A stretch of 16,944 bases of DNA from contig JAJFMK010000010.1 in the NCBI GenBank assembly GCA_021772215.1, positions 1-16,944 of the forward strand. Reading direction: 5' to 3'. This document shows positions 8,138 through 14,401 of the stretch, one piece after another. The position numbers were made by a program, and so were the translations under genes. The first letter of the stretch is position 1. Every line of letters begins with the position of its first letter. The notes beneath the pieces were generated by a model. That model was not told where the DNA came from. It worked only from the letters and a program-made list of their open reading frames with translations, and did no database searches. This DNA comes from Chlamydiota bacterium. Its GTDB lineage: Bacteria > Chlamydiota > Chlamydiia > Chlamydiales > JAJFMK01.

Positions 8138-8155
8138 TTTTTATACGTATAAAAA
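8138..8155. repeat. Perfect 18-bp palindrome
   Basis: TTTTTATACGTATAAAAA is a perfect two-fold palindrome with no spacer, inside the gene-free gap. It resembles a protein-binding site more than an RNA hairpin, since it has no loop. No gene start lies close to it. Confidence 0.6.
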
Positions 8156-8485
8156 GGGCAATTCGAAGAACATATTTAAGGAGTCACTGAACAATTAGGG
8201 TACAGCCGATTTTTTGATGATTTTGTTTCCAGTTGGTTGATTTTATAAATTCGCATACTGTTGACAGTAGGGGTTTATGAAATTGATCAAATGGGAACGA
8301 AAGGGCGAAAAAGCGGCCTGCACGAATTGATCAGTGGCTCCTTAAAAAAGTAGGCAAAGAAGCACATTTATTAAAGGTGCAAAAAGCAAAGAATCATAAT
8401 TTAGGAAAAGGCTCATGCTTAGTCACAACTAAAAGTTTTTCTCTGCGCTTCTGAGCACTGTAACGTACTGGAATGAGAAAAACCT

Positions 8486-8505
8486 TTAGTAATGAATTTT
8501 ACTAA
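8486..8505 (-). terminator. Probable intrinsic terminator of the 163/174-aa operon
   Basis: TTAGTAA and TTACTAA form a perfect 7-bp stem around a 6-nt loop, starting 5 nt after the stop of the 174-aa gene on the minus strand. It is followed on that strand by AGG and TTTTT. The stem is mostly A-T, so it would be a weak terminator. Confidence 0.45.
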
Positions 8506-8510
8506 TACAC

Positions 8511-9035
8511 CTACAAGTCTTTGATCAAAAAGCCGATGCGGACGGCAATAATAAGCCCAGCACAGAACTTAATCTCTCTTCGACTGTCTAGATAGAGAGA
8601 GACGGCACTTGCAACAACAAGAATGTTTAACAGCTCTTCAGAGCTTAGGTCTAAATTGGCGATGATCTCCCCTAGTTTCTCTATCGCCCATTTGAGGAGC
8701 TCAAGCAGCATTTTGTCCCAGCAGCAGTTGTTACAAAGAGCTGCTTGAGAGTTATGTAATGATTCTCTTAAATGCTCTAAATCTGCCGGAGTTGCTACGC
8801 CACTTCTAATTCGCTCAGCAGCTAAAGCTAACTCTGCACTTAAAGCTGCATTAGTGCTTTCTAAAGCCATAACTCGATTGCTGAGTTCACCTACCTGATC
8901 AGCAACATCAGCAACCTGCTCAGTTGCGTCATTAAACAGATTAGTTACTTGAGATGCTGTTTCTAATGTGGGTGTTAGGGTTGGTTGTTGTTGAAGTTGA
9001 CTAGCAACTTCGAATAGAGATTTAATGAAAGTCAT
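8511..9035 (-). CDS. Coiled-coil protein with C-terminal paired membrane segments (Inc-like)
   Basis: A 174-aa protein that I do not recognise. Residues about 36-78 form a heptad-patterned coiled coil rich in Ala, Leu, Val and Glu. A CNNCC cluster lies at 101-105. An amphipathic helix (108-127) is followed by two hydrophobic segments, 135-149 and 156-171, separated by a charged turn (DSRREIK). A bilobed hydrophobic hairpin plus coiled coil is the architecture of several chlamydial inclusion-membrane proteins, such as IncA-type proteins, though there the membrane part is usually N-terminal. The start overlaps the stop of the 163-aa gene (ATGA on the minus strand), with GAGGA about 4 nt upstream, so the two are translationally coupled. 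Function is not assigned. Confidence 0.75.
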   Translation of the reverse strand: MTFIKSLFEVASQLQQQPTLTPTLETASQVTNLFNDATEQVADVADQVGELSNRVMALESTNAALSAELALAAERIRSGVATPADLEHLRESLHNSQAALCNNCCWDKMLLELLKWAIEKLGEIIANLDLSSEELLNILVVASAVSLYLDSRREIKFCAGLIIAVRIGFLIKDL

Positions 9036-9523
9036 GTGTTCCTCGGGACTGGAAAGTGAAAGATAAAGGCGTAGCCGAGTGCTAATTTAGCAGTTACGGG
9101 CGCTTTTGTCCAAGAGACTCCTAAAGGAATCCCATATTTAAGCGCTTTAGCTGCTCCAGGAGAGAGAGCAAATTCCTCTAAGGGGAGCTCTGAGAGAAAA
9201 TCTTTTGCCTCTCTAAGAGCCTCTTTAGCTAAGCAGCTGGCCATAAACTTATAAATTGGGAGATTATCAACTAAACTAGTTGCTACTTCTGTTTCAGCAA
9301 GAGCCTTTGCAGCAGTTGTAGTCTCTTTTACAAGATTCTTGCCTGCTAATTTAGCCACAAAAGCGACATCCTTATATTCGGGAAGTTGACCGTGTAGTTC
9401 AGAAAGGCTGCTCTTAGCAAAATTGGCAACAAGGCCAAAATAATCAGAAGATGGCATTAATCTTACTGCCTCAGAATAAAGCTGGGTAGGTATACCAGAT
9501 AATGTAGCAGGACAAAAACACAT
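9032..9523 (-). CDS. Hypothetical helical protein, first gene of the 163/174-aa pair
   Basis: A 163-aa protein that I do not recognise. It is Ala/Leu/Lys-rich and predicted mainly helical by its pattern; the N-terminus has two cysteines (MCFCP). A weakly hydrophobic stretch at about 129-158 contains Pro and Lys and is not a convincing membrane helix. The start is well supported by AGGAG 7 nt before the ATG and by a promoter just upstream. It shares a 4-nt ATGA overlap with the 174-aa gene, so the two products probably act together. It is divergent from the 380-aa gene. Its base use looks more AT-rich than leuS, rnr or acn, which fits recently acquired or fast-evolving lineage-specific genes. 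Confidence 0.7.
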   Translation of the reverse strand: MCFCPATLSGIPTQLYSEAVRLMPSSDYFGLVANFAKSSLSELHGQLPEYKDVAFVAKLAGKNLVKETTTAAKALAETEVATSLVDNLPIYKFMASCLAKEALREAKDFLSELPLEEFALSPGAAKALKYGIPLGVSWTKAPVTAKLALGYAFIFHFPVPRNT

Positions 9524-9548
9524 AGCATTACTCCTAAATTAAAAAACA

Positions 9549-9578
9549 ATTATATAACAAAAATAGTATTACGATCAA
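9549..9578 (-). promoter_or_regulatory. Promoter for the 163/174-aa operon
   Basis: On the minus strand, TTGATC (9578-9573) and a perfect TATAAT (9554-9549) are separated by 18 nt. The expected start near 9542 gives a leader of about 20 nt that includes the AGGAG ribosome site. Confidence 0.5.
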
Positions 9579-9592
9579 GTTTAAATAAACTT
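9577..9592. promoter_or_regulatory. Palindromic operator candidate between divergent promoters
   Basis: AAGTTTAAATAAACTT has perfect 7-bp arms around AA. It overlaps the inner edge of the -35 box of the minus-strand promoter and the first base of the -35 box of the plus-strand promoter, so one bound dimer could govern both. The region is AT-rich, so a chance palindrome is possible. Confidence 0.4.
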
Positions 9593-9620
9593 TTACATTT
9601 AAATCTTTCTGTGATATAAT
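9592..9620 (+). promoter_or_regulatory. Strong sigma-70-type promoter for the 380-aa gene
   Basis: TTTACA (9592-9597) and a perfect TATAAT (9615-9620) are spaced by exactly 17 nt, with a TGA extension just before the -10 box (extended -10). The -10 box sits inside the 14-bp palindrome GATATAATTATATC (9613-9626). Start of transcription would be near 9627, 21 nt before the ATG. Confidence 0.65.
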
Positions 9621-9647
9621 TATATCATCTATTAATATGAGGGACTT

Positions 9648-10790
9648 ATGAAAAAGGAAGGAATACAGGTCTATAACCAAGGGGGAGCTCAAGGAGCGCC
9701 GCCTCCTCCTTCACGCAAAGCACCGATGCTCTTTAAGCATGACGGCTTTGCCCCTCAAAGAGTTTCAGTTGAAGATATCCGCGCCCCTGAAGTTAAAGAG
9801 CGTAAAGAATTTGATCTTAAGTGGTTAGAAACTGCCCTGAAGGGATTAGAGGTTTTGAAATTTTGGGAACTCTTTGCGGGTGAGCCAAAGCCGAGTAAAG
9901 CTTCAAATCAAGAGTCTCTTTTGATGATGGATCTTAAGATCTGGGCCCATCTAAAGATGCAGCAGATCGCTATCCCTTTCACAAAATTCGCTAACATGCT
10001 GAATAAGAGTATATTATGGACAAGCAAACAGTTTCTAGCTTTCGAAGCTGCTCTCATTAAGGGGGTTCTGAAGGCGTTCAATGTAGCTATGTGGCCCATC
10101 CGACAATATGTCGCCCCGTTTATCCAAAGAAACCTCGAAAGAGCAGCCATTTTGATCGATCGAACCTACCAGTTTGTTACCCGTCAGATAGAGCGCTTAG
10201 GAGAGGCCTTAAAGCCTTACTTTGAGACAGCCGCTTATCTTTTACAAAACTACATCGCCAAGCCCTACCGCTCTTTAGAGGAGGCGGTCAAATCGCGCAT
10301 AGAAAAGCTCTACGATGGAATCAAGAAGGTTATTGAAGAGAAGATCTCACCGATTGTAACCCCTGTCATTGAGCAGATCCAAAAAGTTCCCGATCAAATT
10401 GCGATGGCCTCGCTATGGATCTGGAACAGGCCAGCTGTCGTCGCCGTCCGCGCTAAGCTCGGCTTTGCTAAGGGTATGATCGTCGCCGGCGCCAAATGGT
10501 GTAAATCGAAAGGAAAGTCAGGGTTTGAGAAGGCTAAAGCGAAACTGAAAGGGCCAGCGCAAGCTATCGCACGCGCCGTCCAGAGAACCTATGACAGCCT
10601 CATCACTCTGCTGCAGCAACTCATCGCCTGGCTGGTCAAGCAGATCATCCGCTTGACAGTCTTTGTCGCACAGCAGGTCGCTCGCCTCTACGAAAAGATC
10701 CAAAGAGAGGCTGAAGAGCTTATCGATTATCCTAGAAAATGGATCAAACAGATCTTTTTGCGATTAAGTTTAGTGCGCTTCCCGCTTTAA
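9648..10790 (+). CDS. Hypothetical basic protein with Pro-spaced amphipathic helices
   Basis: A 380-aa protein that I do not recognise. The N-terminus is disordered and has a polyproline patch (GAPPPPSRK, 17-24). From about 90 to the end it is a series of amphipathic helices, many beginning at prolines (150, 157, 190, 206, 235, 239), rich in Lys/Arg, Ala and aromatic residues. The last part (about 310-350) is strongly amphipathic with long runs of Leu, Ile and Val. No signal peptide or classical membrane helix is evident; peripheral membrane or lipid-droplet-style binding is possible but is inference. A GAGG site 5-6 nt before the ATG and a very good promoter support the start. Its 3' end overlaps the acn 3' end by 47 nt on the opposite strand. 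It is divergently paired with the 163/174-aa genes. Confidence 0.75.
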   Translation: MKKEGIQVYNQGGAQGAPPPPSRKAPMLFKHDGFAPQRVSVEDIRAPEVKERKEFDLKWLETALKGLEVLKFWELFAGEPKPSKASNQESLLMMDLKIWAHLKMQQIAIPFTKFANMLNKSILWTSKQFLAFEAALIKGVLKAFNVAMWPIRQYVAPFIQRNLERAAILIDRTYQFVTRQIERLGEALKPYFETAAYLLQNYIAKPYRSLEEAVKSRIEKLYDGIKKVIEEKISPIVTPVIEQIQKVPDQIAMASLWIWNRPAVVAVRAKLGFAKGMIVAGAKWCKSKGKSGFEKAKAKLKGPAQAIARAVQRTYDSLITLLQQLIAWLVKQIIRLTVFVAQQVARLYEKIQREAEELIDYPRKWIKQIFLRLSLVRFPL

Positions 10791-13008
10791 ACCACTCTAT
10801 TTGATTTTTGTTGAAGGTGTGATTCAAAAGAACGCTCTCTGTTGAACCGTCGCTGTGATGAATCTCCAGCTCCAGCGGCTCACCTGGAGTGAAGCTTTTA
10901 AGCCCGCGAATCGCTAAGATATCATCCTCTAAAAGGCGCTCATAATCTTCCAAGTTAGCAAAGGTTAGGGCTAAGATACCCTGTTTCTTCAAATTGGTCT
11001 CATGGATTCTGGCAAAGCTCTTCACAATCACCGCCAAGCAGCCCAAAAAGCGCGGCTCCATCGCCGCATGCTCACGAGAGGAACCCTCGCCATAGTTCTC
11101 GTCGCCAATGGCGACCCAACCAACTTGGTTTTCCTTAAAGGCTCTGGCAATCTTAGGGAAAGGCTCAATCTCCCCTATGAAGGGGTTTAACCCCTTACCC
11201 ACCTCTTCTCGGAAGGCGTTGACAGCTCCGGTCAACATATTGTCGGAGATGTGGTCGAGATGGCCGCGAAACCTAAGCCACTTTCCGGCCGGCGAGATAT
11301 GATCTGTTGTACACTTTCCCTTAGCTTTAACGAGAATCCGTAAATCCTCTAGATCCTCCCCACTCCACGGCTTAAAGGGCTCTAGAAGCTGCAGCCGTTC
11401 ACTCCTTGGATTAACAACTACCTCAATTTTGGAGCCATCTAGAGCTGGGGCGATGTAGCCTGACTCTCCTGGGTCAAAGCCATTTTTTGGCAGCTCATCA
11501 CCTGAAGGTGGATCTAAGAGAACCTTCTCTCCTGAATCCGTTGTCAGCTCATCTTGAAGCGGATTGTAGGAGAGCTTGCCCGACAGCGACATGGCGATCA
11601 CCATCTCTGGGCTTGTGACAAATGAGTGGGTTCCGGGGTTGGCGTCGTTGCGGCCGGCAAAATTACGATTGTAAGAGGTTAAGATGGAGTTTTTCTCACC
11701 GAAGGCGACGTCGTGGCGCTTCCACTGCCCGATGCAGGGGCCGCAGGCATTGGCAAGTACAAGGCCGCCGATCTTCTCAAGTTCAGCGAGGAGGCCATCA
11801 CGCTCAATCGTCGCCCGAATCTGTTCAGAGCCTGGCGTAATGGTCAGCGGCGACTTTGCTTTAAGTCCTTTGGCGCTCGCCTGCCTTGCGATGCTGGCGG
11901 CGCGCTGGATATCTTCGTAGCTGGAATTGGTGCAAGAGCCTATCAACGCGACAGAGATCTTCTCAGGGTAGCCATTCTCCTTCACTGCCGCAGCCAATTC
12001 CGAAATCTTCCAAGCTTTGTCGGGGCTGTAGGGGCCATTGACATAGGGTTCCAATTTTGACAGATCAATCTCAATGATCTGGTCGTAGTACTTTTCGGGG
12101 TTTTTGATAACCTCCTCATCCTGCGTGAGGCAATCCTTTATCTCTAAGGCGAGCTTTGCGACCTCTTCGCGCCCCGTCGCCTCAAAATAGTCCCACATTC
12201 GAGAGTCAAAGGGAAAGATCGAGGTGGTAGCGCCAATCTCAGCGCCCATATTGCAGATTGTTCCCTTACCTGTTGCTGAGATCGACTCTGTTCCGGGGCC
12301 AAAATATTCAACGACGTTTCCTGTGCCGCCCTTAACAGTCAAAATACCGGCCAGCTTTAGGATAACATCTTTCGAGCTGGTCCACCCGCTCATCTCACCT
12401 GTTAGCTTCACGCCGATGATTCGCGGAAATTTCACCTCCCAAGGCATGCCCGCCATCACATCGACAGCGTCAGCGCCGCCTACGCCGACAGCGATCATCC
12501 CCAAACCTCCCATATTGGGCGTATGAGAATCGGTGCCGATCATCATCCCGCCAGGGAAGCCGTAATTCTCTAAGACAACCTGATGGATGATACCGGCGCC
12601 TGGCGGCCAAAAGCCGATGCCATATTTGCTTGAAACGCTCTGAAGAAAATCGAACACCTCACTCGACTCATGCTTAGCGCGGCTCAAATCATCATCAGCG
12701 CCCACTTCAGCTTGAATGAGGTGGTCACAGTGAACTGTTGTTGGAACCGCGGTCTTTGATCTTTTTGCCGAAATAAACTGCAAAAGCGCCATCTGCGCCG
12801 TCGCATCCTGCATCGCCACGCGATCGGGCTCAAACTCAACATAGGAGGCGCCTCGCTTATGCGGCTCAGTAGGCATCTTAGCCAGATGCGCATAGAGGAT
12901 CTTTTCAGTTAGTGTGAGAGGCTTACCTAGAAGAGCCCTTGTCTCTTTAAGCCTTCCCGGAAGCTTTTTATAACGCTCCCGAATCATCTCAATATCAAAA
13001 ATTGTCAT
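10744..13008 (-). CDS. acn: Aconitate hydratase, mitochondrial-type
   Basis: Aconitase, a [4Fe-4S] enzyme interconverting citrate and isocitrate in the TCA cycle. The 754-aa length and sequence resemble the mitochondrial aconitase family rather than AcnA (about 890 aa) or AcnB (about 865 aa). Typical strings are VAMQDATAQMALLQF, TVHCDHLIQA, GTDSHTPNMGGLG and GGTGNVVEYFG. The cluster ligands are Cys359 in IGSCTNSS and Cys422 and Cys425 in ANACGPCIGQW. The swivel domain has GKCTTDHISPAGKWLRFRGH and GDENYGEGSSREHAA, with the active-site Ser and Arg. I prefer the ATG at 13008 to an in-frame TTG at 13014 that would add two residues. The ribosome site is weak (GAAG). The last 47 nt overlap the 380-aa gene in convergent orientation. 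A complete acn argues against Chlamydiaceae. Confidence 0.96.
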   Translation of the reverse strand: MTIFDIEMIRERYKKLPGRLKETRALLGKPLTLTEKILYAHLAKMPTEPHKRGASYVEFEPDRVAMQDATAQMALLQFISAKRSKTAVPTTVHCDHLIQAEVGADDDLSRAKHESSEVFDFLQSVSSKYGIGFWPPGAGIIHQVVLENYGFPGGMMIGTDSHTPNMGGLGMIAVGVGGADAVDVMAGMPWEVKFPRIIGVKLTGEMSGWTSSKDVILKLAGILTVKGGTGNVVEYFGPGTESISATGKGTICNMGAEIGATTSIFPFDSRMWDYFEATGREEVAKLALEIKDCLTQDEEVIKNPEKYYDQIIEIDLSKLEPYVNGPYSPDKAWKISELAAAVKENGYPEKISVALIGSCTNSSYEDIQRAASIARQASAKGLKAKSPLTITPGSEQIRATIERDGLLAELEKIGGLVLANACGPCIGQWKRHDVAFGEKNSILTSYNRNFAGRNDANPGTHSFVTSPEMVIAMSLSGKLSYNPLQDELTTDSGEKVLLDPPSGDELPKNGFDPGESGYIAPALDGSKIEVVVNPRSERLQLLEPFKPWSGEDLEDLRILVKAKGKCTTDHISPAGKWLRFRGHLDHISDNMLTGAVNAFREEVGKGLNPFIGEIEPFPKIARAFKENQVGWVAIGDENYGEGSSREHAAMEPRFLGCLAVIVKSFARIHETNLKKQGILALTFANLEDYERLLEDDILAIRGLKSFTPGEPLELEIHHSDGSTESVLLNHTFNKNQIEWFKAGSALNLIAKRSV

Positions 13009-13037
13009 AATCAAAACTTCGTTAATTCAAAAAAAAA

Positions 13038-13124
13038 TGAAACACAGAGGCGCAGAGGCGCAGAGATTAATCGTGATAACATTATACATCTTCCCTCTCT
13101 GTGTTTCTGTGCCTCTGTGTTTCA
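13038..13124 (-). repeat. Large imperfect inverted repeat with U-tract, likely terminator after waaA
   Basis: The left arm (13038-13065) and right arm (13097-13124) are 28 nt each and pair at 24 positions, around a 31-nt loop. The left arm carries a tandem period-8 unit (CAGAGGCG twice). On the minus strand the structure follows the waaA stop by 14 nt and is itself followed by eight Ts, which is the form of an intrinsic terminator. On the plus strand it is followed by a weaker TCTTTTTC. The arms resemble a dispersed ACAGAGGCACAGAG-type repeat that I believe occurs in many genomes; I cannot check copy number here. Confidence 0.7.
13081..13086 (-). promoter_or_regulatory. Possible -10 box for acn inside the hairpin loop
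   Basis: A perfect TATAAT on the minus strand lies in the loop of the inverted repeat, upstream of acn. No good -35 box is seen at the right distance, so this is weak. A transcript starting here would contain only one arm of the repeat. Confidence 0.25.
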
Positions 13125-13138
13125 ATCTTTTTCTTGGC

Positions 13139-14347
13139 TTATGACATAAAATTCAGGGAATTTGCAACTGTTCTTTCGACTGTTCCTTTTAAACGCTCTA
13201 AAAGTTCTTGACCCTCTCCATTTTTTTCCTTTTTTTCTAGGAGTCTCCTAGTGGTAGAGAGAAGTTGATCGATCGTCACCTCTTCGCCTGCGCCTGCAGA
13301 GAGAACGAGATCTCTTAATTCAAACTGCTCCTCCATATAGGGGCCAAAGAGAAGCTTCGTTCCATAAAAGCATGGCTCTAAGATGTTATGTCCTCCAATA
13401 CCCGGGATAAAGCTGCCCGCCACAACCGCCAGATCAGCAACGCTGTAGCAGAGACAGAGAAGCCCCATCTGATCGACTAGGATGATGCCCTCTTTTGCGC
13501 TGTCCTCACTTAGGCGCCTTACTGAGTAGCCCATCTTCTCTATTTCTTTGGCGACCTCGTTAAAACGGTGAGGGTGTCTTGGCACCACAAGGAGCTGAAA
13601 CTCTTCTTTTAGCGCCTCAATCAGCATTTTCTCCTCACCTTCGTGAGTAGAGCCGAGGACAACAATAGGTCTCTTTACCTCAAGGCTCTCCAAAAACTGC
13701 CTTCTCTCCTCTGCGCTATACACTGGATAGTTCTGATCTACCTTGATATTTCCTGTGACGACAATCTTCTCTTGCGGGCAGTGCGCCAAAAGAAAGCGCT
13801 TCTTATAGGTCTCATTTTGCGCCAGGACACGATCAATATTTCGGAAAAGTGCTTTGGCATAAAAAGAGTAGCGCCCCATTCTTTTAGCTGAGCGCTCCGA
13901 CATTTTCGCAGAAATAACAACAGCCCTATCCGCGCTCTCAATAAAACGCAGCCATAGGTCTGTTTCGCAAAAGATCACGAGCTTTGGCAACACATCCTTA
14001 ACAACCGACCGGATAAAAGGCTCAAACGGTAAATAGAGATGGTACGCCTCAGGAAAGAGCTGCTTCGCCTCACTATAGCCAGTCTCTGTCCCTGACGAGA
14101 TGACCACAGGCGCATGGGGAAAAATCTCCCTGTATTTAGGGATCACCGGCTGCAAAGCCTTCGTCTCTCCAAGCGAAACCGCATGAAACCAAAGCGCCCC
14201 CTTAGCTTCCTCTCGAACGCTTTTTAGTCCCCAACCGATCCGGTGAAAAAAGTAGTCAGAACCACGAGAAAATGAGCGAAAGGCGATCCAGAGGAGGTAG
14301 AGAGGGGTGATGATGAGAAAAAAAATGCGATAGAAAAACGAAAACAT
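13139..14347 (-). CDS. waaA: 3-deoxy-D-manno-octulosonic acid (Kdo) transferase
   Basis: A GT-B glycosyltransferase that moves Kdo from CMP-Kdo to lipid A on the inner face of the cytoplasmic membrane, building the lipooligosaccharide core; chlamydial enzymes (GseA/KdtA) add several Kdo units. The 402-aa protein has an N-terminal membrane-anchoring segment (about 4-22), then WFHAVSLGE (53-61), where Glu61 is the expected catalytic base. Further landmarks are CETDLW (127-132), the SAKMSERS loop (146-153), TGNIKVD (198-204), LGSTHEGEE (231-239), VPRHPHR (255-261) and the donor-binding PGIGGHNILEP (315-325). How many Kdo residues it adds cannot be read from the sequence. The ATG has no clear ribosome site in front of it, which is unusual next to its neighbours. 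It is divergent from pyrG across 47 nt. Confidence 0.95.
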   Translation of the reverse strand: MFSFFYRIFFLIITPLYLLWIAFRSFSRGSDYFFHRIGWGLKSVREEAKGALWFHAVSLGETKALQPVIPKYREIFPHAPVVISSGTETGYSEAKQLFPEAYHLYLPFEPFIRSVVKDVLPKLVIFCETDLWLRFIESADRAVVISAKMSERSAKRMGRYSFYAKALFRNIDRVLAQNETYKKRFLLAHCPQEKIVVTGNIKVDQNYPVYSAEERRQFLESLEVKRPIVVLGSTHEGEEKMLIEALKEEFQLLVVPRHPHRFNEVAKEIEKMGYSVRRLSEDSAKEGIILVDQMGLLCLCYSVADLAVVAGSFIPGIGGHNILEPCFYGTKLLFGPYMEEQFELRDLVLSAGAGEEVTIDQLLSTTRRLLEKKEKNGEGQELLERLKGTVERTVANSLNFMS

Positions 14348-14348
14348 G

Positions 14349-14401
14349 TTGGCGATTTGTCAATTTTTCCCTATTGTAGCAAAGAGGTCATTCTATGAGA
14401 A
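14349..14401. promoter_or_regulatory. Divergent waaA / pyrG promoter region
   Basis: For waaA, the minus strand shows TTCTCA (14401-14396) and TACAAT (14378-14373) spaced by 17 nt, with the -35 box over the pyrG ATG. For pyrG, TTGGCG (14349-14354) and TATTGT (14372-14377) are 17 nt apart, but would leave only about 11 nt of leader and cut close to the ribosome site AGAGG (14383-14387). The two -10 boxes occupy the same bases on opposite strands. The waaA call is the better one. Confidence 0.35.

Larger units (their letters stand above)
8044..8510. other. 467-nt gene-free gap between converging genes
   Basis: No intact gene is visible. An AAGGAG (8178-8183) has no start codon near it. Short Lys/Arg-rich open stretches occur in all three plus-strand frames around 8277-8450 (for example from the ATG at 8277, MKLIKWERKGEKAACTN then stop, and a longer open but startless stretch in the adjacent frame). 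These could be the frameshifted remains of a lost gene or chance. A 9-bp direct repeat AATTGATCA lies at 8281-8289 and 8325-8333. Two hairpins and an 18-bp palindrome are listed separately. Its length is odd, since neither neighbour needs a promoter here. Confidence 0.45.

Noticed and set aside
8277..8330. Small gene MKLIKWERKG... in the gap
   Set aside because: Only 17 codons, no ribosome site, no recognisable family; kept only as possible coding debris.
8281..8333. AATTGATCA direct repeats as insertion-site duplication
   Set aside because: Only 35 nt separate the copies and there are no inverted ends or transposase, so it is not an insertion sequence.
13009..13014. TTG start two codons upstream in acn
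   Set aside because: The ATG at 13008 is a better start codon and gives the typical 754-aa length; no ribosome site favours the TTG.
13038..13065. CRISPR-like or minisatellite array from the CAGAGGCG period
   Set aside because: Only two tandem units are present and the pattern is explained by the inverted repeat; no spacers.
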